From positions 3,725 to 67,724 of the forward strand of contig JAAZNP010000004.1 of assembly GCA_012798235.1 (NCBI GenBank): a stretch of DNA of 64,000 nt, in the 5' to 3' direction. Source of the stretch: Parcubacteria group bacterium (GTDB lineage: Bacteria > Patescibacteriota > Minisyncoccia > UBA6257). The position numbers were made by a program, and so were the translations under genes. Below the pieces are notes generated by a model. The model saw only the letters and a list, made by a program, of their open reading frames with translations. It had not been told where the DNA came from and made no database searches. Position 1 is the first letter of the stretch, and the number at the start of each line of letters is the position of its first letter. This document shows, one piece after another, positions 47,561-56,377 of this stretch.

Positions 47561-48661
47561 ATGCCAGAAAATTATTTTGCTCCTAATCAATCACCAACTC
47601 CTAGTCAATCCGAACCGACTCCTGTTCCCAGTGAGCCAGAACCGAAATTTAGTCCTCCTTCTCCTAATATTTTTATTAGAACTTCAGAATCAGATTTAGA
47701 AAAAATGAAAAGTGGCGGAGGAGAAGTTCCGCCATGGCAAGCACCACCAACGCCACCACCAGCAGAACCACAGCCACCAGTTAATGAATATCCCTCTTTT
47801 GCTTCTAATCCTCCTCAAGAAGAGACGCTTTCTAATGAGCCAGCGTTTAATCCTAATATTTCAGCCACTGAATTCACTAATTTTCCTGCTCCTCAAGTGC
47901 CCAAAAAAAACAATAAGCTTATTCCCATCATTATTATTATTGGAATTATTATTGCCGGAGCTGTGTTAGGTTATTTTGTCTTATGGCCGAAGCTTTTCGC
48001 TTCTAAAACAACCACGACTACAACTACTACCGTAGCGGAAACACCAACTACCACAGTGACTACTTTGCCTCCGAGTCCCTTTCCTCAGATAAGCGGACCT
48101 TATCAAAAAACATTAGTTGATTTGAAACTTAGTGGCAATTTGGTTTTATCGACCTTAAAAGAAGCTGCTACTAAAGAAATGGCTCCTAGCCAAACTTTTA
48201 GTATTTTAATTCCTAAATATCAATCTTATAGTTTATCCAGTGAAGAAGTGGTTCTCTCCCTTATTCCTAATATGCCTGAAAGTTTGAAGCCCTATCTGTT
48301 AGGAAGGAAATTTTTAACTTATGTTTATTATGGGGATGTTAATCCATCTTTAGGTTTAATTATTGACGTTGGTGCCAATACAATCACAGACATAAAAGCT
48401 ATTTTTGCCAACTGGGAAAAGGGAAAAATTCTAACCGATCTTAGCAATTTTTGGTTAATTAAAGTACCTAAAACTACTAATAAAACATTTAAAGATACTA
48501 CTACTAATGGAGCAGAAATTCGTTACTTCCCATATTCAGGAAAGGAAGCAGCAATTAGCTATGGTTTTTATAATGATTATTTGATTATTAGTTCTTCTTT
48601 AGAATCAATAAATAGTGCTGTTACTCATTTACAGGGGGCAACAGAACCGATCTACCCTTAG
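47561..48661 (+). CDS. Membrane protein with Pro-rich cytosolic N-terminus and Thr-rich stalk
   Basis: A 366-residue protein. Residues 1-115 are Pro/Glu/Ser-rich and disordered-looking. One membrane helix follows (about 123-146; LIPIIIIIGIIIAGAVLGYFV), then a stalk of eight consecutive threonines and more Thr/Pro. A globular extracellular domain (about 175-366) without recognisable motifs ends the protein. The orientation and stalk resemble other envelope proteins in this window. I do not recognise the family. It has its own promoter and a strong terminator downstream. Confidence 0.7.
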   Translation: MPENYFAPNQSPTPSQSEPTPVPSEPEPKFSPPSPNIFIRTSESDLEKMKSGGGEVPPWQAPPTPPPAEPQPPVNEYPSFASNPPQEETLSNEPAFNPNISATEFTNFPAPQVPKKNNKLIPIIIIIGIIIAGAVLGYFVLWPKLFASKTTTTTTTTVAETPTTTVTTLPPSPFPQISGPYQKTLVDLKLSGNLVLSTLKEAATKEMAPSQTFSILIPKYQSYSLSSEEVVLSLIPNMPESLKPYLLGRKFLTYVYYGDVNPSLGLIIDVGANTITDIKAIFANWEKGKILTDLSNFWLIKVPKTTNKTFKDTTTNGAEIRYFPYSGKEAAISYGFYNDYLIISSSLESINSAVTHLQGATEPIYP

Positions 48662-48689
48662 TTTTTTACAGATACTTAAAATAGGAGAA

Positions 48690-48733
48690 GCAATCCGTTT
48701 CTATCAATTGGTGGTCACGGATTGCTTTTTTTT
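48690..48733 (+). terminator. Intrinsic terminator
   Basis: GCAATCCGT pairs with ACGGATTGC around an 18-nt loop, followed by a run of eight or more T. Confidence 0.88.
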
Positions 48734-48750
48734 ATTATTTGAGATAAAAT
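48722..48750 (+). promoter_or_regulatory. Promoter of ftsH
   Basis: TTGCTT (48722-48727) and TAAAAT (48745-48750), 17-bp spacer. The -35 overlaps the terminator arm. The ATG is 10 bp after the -10, which implies a leaderless or nearly leaderless mRNA. Confidence 0.45.
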
Positions 48751-48759
48751 AAAAACACT

Positions 48760-50568
48760 ATGAATAAAATGTGGCGTCAATTAGCTTCAATTATTTTGAT
48801 TCTTGTTGTTTTTTCGCTAGTGTTTAATTTTCTCGAAAAAGCATTAGTAGAAAAAAAAGAAATTAGTTTGTCCGAAGCAATTCAGTTAATCAGAGATAAA
48901 GAGGTGAGTAAAATTACCGTAGCCGCTGATAAGGTAGAGCTTGCATCTGATAATAACCAGATTTATTTCGCTAAAATAGAAACCAATAGTTCTTTTATTG
49001 AAACTTTAAAAAATTTTGGTTTTTCTCCTGAAGAAATTCAAGCTTTGAATATTAAAATTCTCGAACAAAGCGGCTGGTCTTACTGGTTAGGAATTTTATT
49101 ACCTTTTATTCTGCCAGTTATTCTGTTAGGCGTTTTGTTTTATTATTCTTTTCGTCGCACTAACCAAAGCGCGATGCAAATTTTTTCTTTTTCTCGTTCG
49201 AATATTAAATTATTTTCTCCGGATAAAGATAGAATTACCTTCAAAGATGTTGCCGGATTAAAAGAGGCCAAGGAAGAATTACAGGAAATAGTAGAATTTT
49301 TAAAAAATCCTAAAAAATTCCAAGAATTAGGAGCGCGTATTCCGAGAGGGGTATTATTAATGGGTGCTCCCGGTTCGGGTAAAACTCTTTTGGCGCGAGC
49401 GGTTGCTGGTGAAGCCAATGTCCCCTTTTTCCATATTTCTGGTTCGGAGTTTGTAGAAATGTTTGTTGGTGTTGGGGCGGGTCGTGTCAGGGATGCCTTT
49501 AATACTGTCAAAAAAGCAGCCCCGGCTATTTTATTTATTGATGAAATAGATGCCATTGGCCGAGAAAGAGGCGCTGGTATTGGTGGTGGCCAAGACGAAA
49601 GAGAGCAAACCTTAAATCAAATTTTAGTAGAAATGGATGGTTTTGACCGCGATACAAGAGTTATTGTGATGGCAGCCACTAATCGTCCTGATATTTTAGA
49701 TTTTGCTTTACTTCGCCCTGGTAGATTTGATCGCCGTGTTGTTTTAGATTTACCTGATATTAATGGCCGAGAAGAAATATTAAAAATTCATACCCGAGAT
49801 AAAATTTTAGGCCCTGATGTTAATCTGAGAGATATTGCTGAAAGAACGCCGGGTTTTTCTGGCGCTGATTTAGCTAATTTAGTAAACGAAGCGGCTATTT
49901 TAGCTGCTCGAAAAAATAAGAAAGCTATTGAACAGCAGGATATGCTGTCATCAATTGAAAAAGTAATGCTGGGTCCTGAAAGAAAAAGTCGTGTCTTTAC
50001 TGATAAAGAAAAGAAAATAACTGCTTATCATGAAGCAGGACACGCTTTAGTGTCATTATTTTTACCAGGAGCCAGTGAATTAAAAAAAGTTTCTATTATT
50101 TCTCGTGGCCAAGCAGCTGGTTATACTATGAAAATGCCGACGGAGGAAAGGTATTTAAAAACTCGTTCTGAATTTTTGGCTGATATTGCTGCTTTATTAG
50201 CTGGCTACATAACGGAAAGTTTAGTTTTTCATGATATTTCCACGGGCGCGGCTAATGATTTAGAAACAGCTACTGATTTAGCTCGCTCCCTCGTAACTAA
50301 ATATGGCATGAGCGAAAAATTAGGGCCGCGAAGTTTTGGTAAAACCGAAGAAATGATTTTCTTAGGGAAAGAAATTTCTACGGAAAAAGATTATTCTGAA
50401 GAAACAGCTACTCTGATTGATAAAGAAATTAATAAAATTATTCAAGATTGTTATAAAAAAGCCAAACAAATTTTAGAGGAAAATAGAAAAAAATTAGATA
50501 AATTAGCACAAGCATTAATTGAAAAAGAAACATTAGAGAGAATGGAAATAGAGCAATTGATAAAATAA
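48760..50568 (+). CDS. ftsH: ATP-dependent zinc metalloprotease FtsH
   Basis: A 602-residue membrane AAA+ protease. Two membrane helices (about residues 7-25 and 107-128) flank an external domain. The AAA module has Walker A GAPGSGKT (about 203), Walker [12 protein letters not shown] and the SRH region with RPGRFDRR. The zinc site HEAGH lies at about 425, and the third ligand is in the segment [10 protein letters not shown]. Length is normal. It degrades membrane proteins and regulators. It has its own promoter after a terminator and is followed by two tRNAs. Confidence 0.96.
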   Translation: MNKMWRQLASIILILVVFSLVFNFLEKALVEKKEISLSEAIQLIRDKEVSKITVAADKVELASDNNQIYFAKIETNSSFIETLKNFGFSPEEIQALNIKILEQSGWSYWLGILLPFILPVILLGVLFYYSFRRTNQSAMQIFSFSRSNIKLFSPDKDRITFKDVAGLKEAKEELQEIVEFLKNPKKFQELGARIPRGVLLMGAPGSGKTLLARAVAGEANVPFFHISGSEFVEMFVGVGAGRVRDAFNTVKKAAPAILFIDEIDAIGRERGAGIGGGQDEREQTLNQILVEMDGFDRDTRVIVMAATNRPDILDFALLRPGRFDRRVVLDLPDINGREEILKIHTRDKILGPDVNLRDIAERTPGFSGADLANLVNEAAILAARKNKKAIEQQDMLSSIEKVMLGPERKSRVFTDKEKKITAYHEAGHALVSLFLPGASELKKVSIISRGQAAGYTMKMPTEERYLKTRSEFLADIAALLAGYITESLVFHDISTGAANDLETATDLARSLVTKYGMSEKLGPRSFGKTEEMIFLGKEISTEKDYSEETATLIDKEINKIIQDCYKKAKQILEENRKKLDKLAQALIEKETLERMEIEQLIK

Positions 50569-50574
50569 ATAAGG

Positions 50575-50646
50575 GGGCGTGTAGCTCAGTGGTAGAGCGA
50601 TTGTCTTATAAACAATAGGTCCCAGGTTCGATCCCTGGCACGCCCA
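50575..50646 (+). tRNA. tRNA-Ile(TAT)
   Basis: 72 nt. Loop CTTATAA is closed by ATTGT/ACAAT, anticodon TAT. Acceptor GGGCGTG/CACGCCC, discriminator A. It reads AUA directly; most bacteria use a CAT tRNA modified by TilS for this codon. Confidence 0.92.
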
Positions 50647-50658
50647 CGTCCTAACTAG

Positions 50659-50732
50659 GGGCGTATAGCTCAGTTGGTTAGAGCGCGTCGTTGACATCGA
50701 CGAGGTCTCCCGTTCAAATCGGGATACGCCCA
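50659..50732 (+). tRNA. tRNA-Val(GAC)
   Basis: 74 nt. Loop TTGACAT is closed by CGTCG/CGACG, anticodon GAC. Acceptor GGGCGTA/TACGCCC, discriminator A, followed by CCA (50733-50735). Confidence 0.93.
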
Positions 50733-50744
50733 CCACTATTTATT

Positions 50745-51686
50745 ATGGCTGCTATTAATTTTGTTGTTTCTCCGGAAAAATCCCATCAGAGGTTAGATAA
50801 ATATTTAGTTTCTCAAATTCATAATTATTCTCGGGCATCAATCGTCAAAGCCATTAACCAGGGCACTATTTTAGTTAATGGATTAAAAAAGAAACCCAGT
50901 TATTTGTTGAAAGAAAATGATTTAATTACTGGTGCTTTATTAAAGGACAAAGAGATTCATAATTTAATTTCTTTAGATTTGGTTCCTGCTCCAGAAATTT
51001 TGTACGAAACTAATGATTTTTTAGTTATTAATAAACCTGCTGGAATTAATACTCACCCGACGATAAAAAGTATTCAGCAGCCCTCAATTGCTTCTTGGCT
51101 ATTATGGAAATACCCTCAAGTTAAAAATGTTGGCGAAGATCTTTTACGACCAGGCATAGTTCATCGTTTAGATAAAGATACTTCTGGAGTTTTAATTCTC
51201 GCTAAAAATCAAGAATCTTTTCTGTATTTCAAAAATTTATTTTTAAATAGAGAAATCAAAAAATTGTATTTGGTTTTAGTAAAGGGAGTAGTACCTCAGG
51301 AGCAGGGAGAAATCACATTTTCTTTAACTAGGTCAAAAACATTTAGCAAGCGGAAAATTGTATTAAATTTTTATCAAGATAATTACGCGAAGCCAGCCTT
51401 AACTTTTTTCAAAGTTAAAAAAAGATACCATAAATTTACTTTATTAGAAGTAATTCCTCAAACCGGAAGAACCCATCAAATTAGGGTTCATTTAGCGAGT
51501 ATTGGTTTTCCTGTGGCCGGAGATAAATTGTACGGTGTTTCTAAAAAAAATAATGATATTTTCCCACGGCAAATGCTTCATGCCTATAAAATTATTTTTC
51601 CCTCTCCTTCTCGCCAATTATTATCAATTATTGCTCCTCTACCTAATGATTTTAAGAAGATCTTAAACTTAATTGCTAAAAATTAA
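50745..51686 (+). CDS. RluD-family 23S rRNA pseudouridine synthase
   Basis: A 313-residue protein. The S4-like RNA-binding domain is at about residues 14-70 (RLDKYLVSQIHNYSRASIVKAI). The catalytic domain follows with the aspartate in RPGIVHRLDKDTSGVLILAK, then YLVLVKG and PQTGRTHQIRVHLA. The ATG at 50745 is chosen; the upstream in-frame codons overlap tRNA-Val. The family modifies uridines of large-subunit rRNA helix 69 or, for RluC-like members, other sites. The exact target is uncertain. Confidence 0.92.
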   Translation: MAAINFVVSPEKSHQRLDKYLVSQIHNYSRASIVKAINQGTILVNGLKKKPSYLLKENDLITGALLKDKEIHNLISLDLVPAPEILYETNDFLVINKPAGINTHPTIKSIQQPSIASWLLWKYPQVKNVGEDLLRPGIVHRLDKDTSGVLILAKNQESFLYFKNLFLNREIKKLYLVLVKGVVPQEQGEITFSLTRSKTFSKRKIVLNFYQDNYAKPALTFFKVKKRYHKFTLLEVIPQTGRTHQIRVHLASIGFPVAGDKLYGVSKKNNDIFPRQMLHAYKIIFPSPSRQLLSIIAPLPNDFKKILNLIAKN

Positions 51687-51727
51687 TTTTTGTGATAAAT
51701 TAATAAAGATTTAATAGATTTTAATTT

Positions 51728-52084
51728 ATGACTAAAATTAACGTTTCTGATATTAAACCAGGCATGCATCTCCGCGTGTTTCAAAAGATAAAAGAAGGCG
51801 ATAAAGAAAGAACTCAGCAAATAGAAGGTATTGTCTTATCACGTAAACATGGCCAAGAACCAGGAGCTACTTTTACTTTAAGAAAAGTAATTGATGGGGT
51901 TGGCGTAGAGTGGATTATACCAATTCATTTACCCTCTCTTCAAAAAATAGAACTGATTAAAGCAGCTCGCGTGAGAAGAGCTAAATTATATTATTTACGT
52001 AATAAATCAGCTAAACAGGTTCGTAAAAAATTAAAAATATTGGCTAAAGAATTGGCGCCAGAAGAAAAAGAAACTACTTCTTAA
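51728..52084 (+). CDS. rplS: 50S ribosomal protein L19
   Basis: A 118-residue ribosomal protein at the 30S-50S interface. Conserved motifs are RIQ-like QIEGIVLSRKHG, TFTLRKVIDGVGVEWIIPIHLPSLQKIE (quoted in parts) and RRAKLYYLRNKSAKQVR near the C-terminus. Its usual neighbours trmD and rimM are absent. It is followed 1 nt later by tRNA-Leu(GAG). Confidence 0.96.
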   Translation: MTKINVSDIKPGMHLRVFQKIKEGDKERTQQIEGIVLSRKHGQEPGATFTLRKVIDGVGVEWIIPIHLPSLQKIELIKAARVRRAKLYYLRNKSAKQVRKKLKILAKELAPEEKETTS

Positions 52085-52085
52085 G

Positions 52086-52169
52086 GCGCGGGTGGCGGAA
52101 CCGGCAGACGCGCATCTTTGAGGTGGATGTGGGAGTAATCCCGTGGAGGTTCAAATCCTCTCCCGCGCA
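52086..52169 (+). tRNA. tRNA-Leu(GAG)
   Basis: An 84-nt type II tRNA. Loop TTGAGGT, anticodon GAG. Acceptor GCGCGGG/CCCGCGC, discriminator A, no CCA encoded. Confidence 0.92.
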
Positions 52170-52192
52170 CTCCTGAATTGTTTATTAATTTT

Positions 52193-53212
52193 ATGGGTTT
52201 CTTTTTAAACGAATACCAACAAACAATCAAGGCTGTAGCTAAAGCATTATCAGCGGTCATCGCTGTTTTGATTTTAAAAAGACCAGACCAAATAGAAGGA
52301 AAATTAGACCAAGCGATTATTGCTCAGCTGCCACGTAATCAGGATGGTCTCATCCGTTTTGGCAACTGCTCAGGATTTTTTGTTTCGTCTGATGGCTATG
52401 TTTTAACTAATCGTCATGTCGTAGAAGATCAAGCCGCTTCTTATGAAGTTGTGTGGCAACATCACCATTATCCTTGTGATATTTTAGTGCGTGATGAGTT
52501 GACTGACATTGCTATTTTAAAAATAAAACCAGAAAAAAACAAAAAGTTTCCTTATTTAAAATTAGGTGATTCTAGCAAATTAAAATTAGGCCAAACAGTG
52601 ATTGCGATTGGTAATGCCTTATCAGAGTTTGAGAATACCGTATCCCGAGGAATTATTTCTGGTCTATCGCGTTACGTTCAAACAGATTTGGAAAACATTA
52701 ATCGCGAATTCTCAGGATTAATACAGACGGATGCCGCTATCAATCCTGGTAATTCCGGTGGACCCTTAATTGATCTTGGCGCTCGAGTTATTGGAATTAA
52801 TACGGCCGTAGTTTTAGGAGTGGAAAATATTAGTTTTGCTATTCCCATTAATCAGGCAAAAATAATATTAAACGAGATCAAAAAATACGGTAAATTTATT
52901 AGACCAAATTTAGGGATTCGCTATCTTTTAATTGACCAAGAAGTACAAAAAGAACATCATTTGCCTTTTAATTATGGCGCTTTTATTATTCACGAATCTC
53001 TGCCGGGGCAGAAAGGCATTTTGCCTAATGGCTGCGCTGATAAAGCCGGATTAAAAGAAGGTGATATTATTTTAGAAATTAATGGTAAAAAAATAGAAAA
53101 AACCTATAATTTAGCTGATGCTTTAAAAGAACATCAGGTTGGAGATAAAGTAAAAATAACCTATTGGCATCAGGGCGCTATTAAGCAAGTAGATATTGTG
53201 CTCGAACGTTAA
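52193..53212 (+). CDS. HtrA-like serine protease paralog without clear signal anchor
   Basis: A 339-residue protein with the ATG at 52193. The triad is intact: H75 in LTNRHVV, D105 in ELTDIAI and S188 in NPGNSGGPLID. One PDZ domain is present (about 230-338; CADKAGLKEGDIILEI). It is highly similar to the protein at 42010 over the protease core. The first 32 residues contain only a short hydrophobic patch (ALSAVIAVLIL) instead of a long signal anchor. Localisation is therefore uncertain; it could be cytosolic, peripheral or exported by a weak signal. The 3' end overlaps the convergent recG stop by 4 bp. Confidence 0.9.
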   Translation: MGFFLNEYQQTIKAVAKALSAVIAVLILKRPDQIEGKLDQAIIAQLPRNQDGLIRFGNCSGFFVSSDGYVLTNRHVVEDQAASYEVVWQHHHYPCDILVRDELTDIAILKIKPEKNKKFPYLKLGDSSKLKLGQTVIAIGNALSEFENTVSRGIISGLSRYVQTDLENINREFSGLIQTDAAINPGNSGGPLIDLGARVIGINTAVVLGVENISFAIPINQAKIILNEIKKYGKFIRPNLGIRYLLIDQEVQKEHHLPFNYGAFIIHESLPGQKGILPNGCADKAGLKEGDIILEINGKKIEKTYNLADALKEHQVGDKVKITYWHQGAIKQVDIVLER

Positions 53213-55377
53213 AGGCGGTGCGCTTGCATAACAAAATCTTTGAAAGAGGCCAAAAATAAAGGCCATTTTTTAAAAGTGGTATCAATAGTTAGGATATTTA
53301 AAGCCGCTTCTCGGGCTTGAGTAATCATTTCTTTGCTAAGAAGAGAATGCATGAGGAGGTCAGGAACTCCTGATTGTTTTGTTCCTAAAAATTCACCCGG
53401 CCCTCTTAAAGAAAGATCAATTTCTGCTAATTTAAATCCATCGTTATACTTAGCTACAGCTTCTAAACGAGAAGAGATTGTTTTGGATGATGATTCAGTA
53501 AAAAGGAAGCAATAGGATTGATAATGAGAACGGCCGACACGGCCGCGGAATTGATGCAATTGAGCTAAGCCAAAATGTTCTGCTCCCTCAATAATCATGA
53601 CCGTGGCATTAGGAATATCGACACCAACTTCAACAACAGAAGTAGAAACAAGAATATTAATTTTATTATCATAAAATTGTTGCATAATGTTTTCTTTTTC
53701 TTCGGTTTTCATTTTACCGTGGAGCATTCCGACTTTTAAGTCAGGAAATATTTCTTCGCTTAATTTCTTATATTCTTTTTTTACGGCTTTCACTTCATAA
53801 TTTAGTTTTTCTGCCAAAGAAACTAAATTAGGAGCATTAATATCCAAAGGAGATAAATTGGTTTCTTCGATTCTGGGGCAAATGACAAAGGCTTGCCTAC
53901 CTTTTAAAATTTCTTGGCGAATGAATTCGTAGACCTTATTTTTATTTTTTGGTGTTACTATTTGAGTAATAATTTTTTTTCTACCCTCAGGAAGAGTATC
54001 TAAAATAGAAAGTTCCATATCGCCATAAAAAACCAAAGCTAAGGTACGGGGAATAGGAGTAGCAGTAAGGGACAAGAGATGGGGAATTTCTTTAGTACGA
54101 CTATTAGGAGAAAGTAATTTTTTTCTTTGCTCAATGCCAAAGCGATGTTGTTCGTCAACAATTACTAAACCCAATTTATTAAAATGAATATTTTTTTGAA
54201 TTAAAGCATGCGTGCCAATAACAATAATCGGCAAATCAGAATTAATGATTTTATTTAATGATCTTTTAGAAATTTTTCCCTCCAGCCCATCATCATAAAT
54301 TTTAGCGCCAGTAGAAGTAAGTAGAGCAATTCTTGTTTTATAATTTCGAAGAAACTGTTTGAATTTATTAAAATGCTGCTGAGCTAAGATTTCTGTTGGC
54401 GCCATAACCGCTACTTGATACTTGGATTTTATGGTTAGAAGTGAAGCGCCAATAGCCACGATAGTTTTGCCAGAACCTACTTCACCAATAAGCAAACGAT
54501 TCATGGGTCGCTGATTTAAGTTTTTTGCTATCTCCCAAAGGCTTTTCTTTTGAGGTTCAGTGAGATTAAAAGGCAAAGACGCAACAAATGATTTTAATAA
54601 ATCAATATCTAATTGTATTTTAGGAAAAGGAAGGAGATCTAATTTCTCTTTAATTTTTAAAAGATATAATTGAGAGAATAATAATGATTCAAAAATAAAA
54701 CGATTTTTGGCTTGCTGAGCATACTCTATTTTTTCAGGAAAATGAATTTGATTTAAAGCTTGTCGAAGAGGCATTAATTTATAGCGCTCAATAATAAAAG
54801 AAGGTAAATACTCTCCTAGTTCTAAATTATTTTTGAGCAAGGGTTTGATGAGATAACGAAAAGTGCGCGAGCTTAAACCTTGGGTCTCGGGGTAAATGGG
54901 AACCAAACGGCCAGTATGTTTTAAATCCTTAAAGAAATCTTCTTCCAATTTTTGGTGGGAAATAATTTCATAAGAAGGATTGGATAGAATCAATCTTTTG
55001 CCTTGAGCTTTTACTTTACCTGATAAGGATAAGGTCGTGCCCGGAGGTATTGTTTTAATAATATATAATTGGTTGAACCAAATAATATTAATAGTTCCAG
55101 TATCATCGTCAGCTTTAGCATTAATAATAGCCATTCTTTTTCGAAAACTACGATAAAGATTAATTTTTTGAATAGTGGCAATTATGGAACAAACTTCATT
55201 AGGTTGCAAGTCTTTGATTTTTTTAATTTGAGAGAAATCTTCGTAACGAAAAGGAAAATGCCATAATAAATCTTTGATTGTTTTGATACCTAATTTATTT
55301 AGATATTTTAAATAACGCGGTCCTACACCGCGTACTTTAAAAACAGGATCAGAAAATTTGAGAGAGAGATTCATCAT
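53209..55377 (-). CDS. recG: ATP-dependent DNA helicase RecG
   Basis: A 722-residue helicase that remodels stalled forks and Holliday junctions. The N-terminal wedge/OB-fold domain starts at KVRGVGPRYLKYLNKLGI (residues 14-31). Superfamily 2 motifs follow: Walker A GEVGSGKT, motif Ia MAPTEILAQQHF, DEQH box VDEQHRFG, motif III LLSLTATPIPRTL, and the C-terminal GRVGRS and TKQSGVPDL. Length is normal. Start: two ATGs are adjacent (55377 and 55374). Confidence 0.95.
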   Translation of the reverse strand: MMNLSLKFSDPVFKVRGVGPRYLKYLNKLGIKTIKDLLWHFPFRYEDFSQIKKIKDLQPNEVCSIIATIQKINLYRSFRKRMAIINAKADDDTGTINIIWFNQLYIIKTIPPGTTLSLSGKVKAQGKRLILSNPSYEIISHQKLEEDFFKDLKHTGRLVPIYPETQGLSSRTFRYLIKPLLKNNLELGEYLPSFIIERYKLMPLRQALNQIHFPEKIEYAQQAKNRFIFESLLFSQLYLLKIKEKLDLLPFPKIQLDIDLLKSFVASLPFNLTEPQKKSLWEIAKNLNQRPMNRLLIGEVGSGKTIVAIGASLLTIKSKYQVAVMAPTEILAQQHFNKFKQFLRNYKTRIALLTSTGAKIYDDGLEGKISKRSLNKIINSDLPIIVIGTHALIQKNIHFNKLGLVIVDEQHRFGIEQRKKLLSPNSRTKEIPHLLSLTATPIPRTLALVFYGDMELSILDTLPEGRKKIITQIVTPKNKNKVYEFIRQEILKGRQAFVICPRIEETNLSPLDINAPNLVSLAEKLNYEVKAVKKEYKKLSEEIFPDLKVGMLHGKMKTEEKENIMQQFYDNKINILVSTSVVEVGVDIPNATVMIIEGAEHFGLAQLHQFRGRVGRSHYQSYCFLFTESSSKTISSRLEAVAKYNDGFKLAEIDLSLRGPGEFLGTKQSGVPDLLMHSLLSKEMITQAREAALNILTIDTTFKKWPLFLASFKDFVMQAHRL

Positions 55378-55426
55378 AACAAAGAAGAAGGTAACCCTAT
55401 TAAAAGTTTCACTCTCGCACTAATAG

Positions 55427-55498
55427 TCCCCCCACGAGGAGTCGAACCTCGATCACAGGCTCCGCAAGCCCGTATTCTATCCATTAAACTATAGGGGG
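55427..55498 (-). tRNA. tRNA-Arg(GCG)
   Basis: 72 nt. Loop TTGCGGA is closed by CGGGC/GCCTG, anticodon GCG. Acceptor CCCCCTA/TGGGGGG with one U-G pair, discriminator A. Bacteria normally encode ACG here and deaminate A34 to inosine. Confidence 0.9.
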
Positions 55499-55570
55499 TG
55501 CATTGGTGTAGAGGCAAGTGTTTAGACAGTCTCTAGTAGGCTGCGCTTTGCCCCTTGAACTATGAGGGCT
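55499..55570 (-). pseudogene. Possible tRNA remnant
   Basis: The minus strand begins GCCCTCATAGTTCAAGGGG, a typical tRNA acceptor and D-arm start. The expected 3' acceptor TGAGGGC and a T-loop TTCRA are missing, and the putative anticodon arm (CAGCC/GACTG) is imperfect. It lies directly upstream of tRNA-Arg(GCG) in transcript order. Probably a decayed tRNA gene. Confidence 0.35.
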
Positions 55571-55636
55571 TTCTTTTGAATTATACTAAATTTTACCCAG
55601 AAATCAAAAAAATGTATACTAAAGATACATTATTTT

Positions 55637-56356
55637 ATGACTCATTATTCTACCAAAGCTTTTATTTTACACAAACAAATTTCTGAAGAAAAAGATAACA
55701 TTTATCATTTTTTCACTCAGGATTTTGGTAAAGTAAAATTGTTTGCTAAAAGTACGCGTGATATTTTAGCGAAATTAGCCGGCCATTTAGAACCACCAAC
55801 TTTAGTAGACATTACTTTTTCTTCAGGCGAAAGACCGCGTCTTCTTTCTGCCTTAGAAGATAATTCTTATTTTAATATCAAAAATAATGGTTTAGCTTTA
55901 AATACTGCCTTAAAAATTAGTGAATTAGTGGATGATTTAACAATAATTTATCAGCCTGATGACAATCTTTTTCAACTAATTTTTCAAGTTTTTTATTTTC
56001 TTGATAATAATCTTGGCAAATCGTCTAAAATAATTGATTTTAGTTGGTTGTATTTTGAAGCTCATCTTTTAAGGATATTAGGCTACGAGCCATTTTTAGA
56101 GGGCTGCGTTGTGTGTGGTATTAAAGATACTCATTATTTTAGTTTTAGGGAAAGAGGATTGGTTTGTTTAAAACATAAGCATGCTGACGATATGCCCCTA
56201 ACAAATAATCAAAAAAAATATCTGCGAGCTTTGTTTCGACTTCCTTTACATAAATTTACCTCTCTTCCTTTAATCAGTCAGATTCTAGAAGAAAAAAAGT
56301 TTTTAGAAGAGGTTTTAGGCAAATTTACTTTAAAAGTTAAATCTGATATAATGTAA
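55637..56356 (+). CDS. recO: DNA repair protein RecO
   Basis: A 239-residue protein. The N-terminal OB fold (about residues 1-80; KAFILHKQISEEKDNIYHFFTQDFGKVKLFAKS, given in part) is followed by a helical domain. A zinc-like motif CVVCG near residue 160 has downstream cysteine and histidine residues (LVCLKHKH), as in the RecO C-terminal domain. RecO loads RecA on SSB-coated DNA with RecR. No recR in the window. The GTP-binding Era gene often seen beside recO is absent. Confidence 0.88.
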   Translation: MTHYSTKAFILHKQISEEKDNIYHFFTQDFGKVKLFAKSTRDILAKLAGHLEPPTLVDITFSSGERPRLLSALEDNSYFNIKNNGLALNTALKISELVDDLTIIYQPDDNLFQLIFQVFYFLDNNLGKSSKIIDFSWLYFEAHLLRILGYEPFLEGCVVCGIKDTHYFSFRERGLVCLKHKHADDMPLTNNQKKYLRALFRLPLHKFTSLPLISQILEEKKFLEEVLGKFTLKVKSDIM

Positions 56357-56377
56357 TCAATTAATTAATTTTTATTT

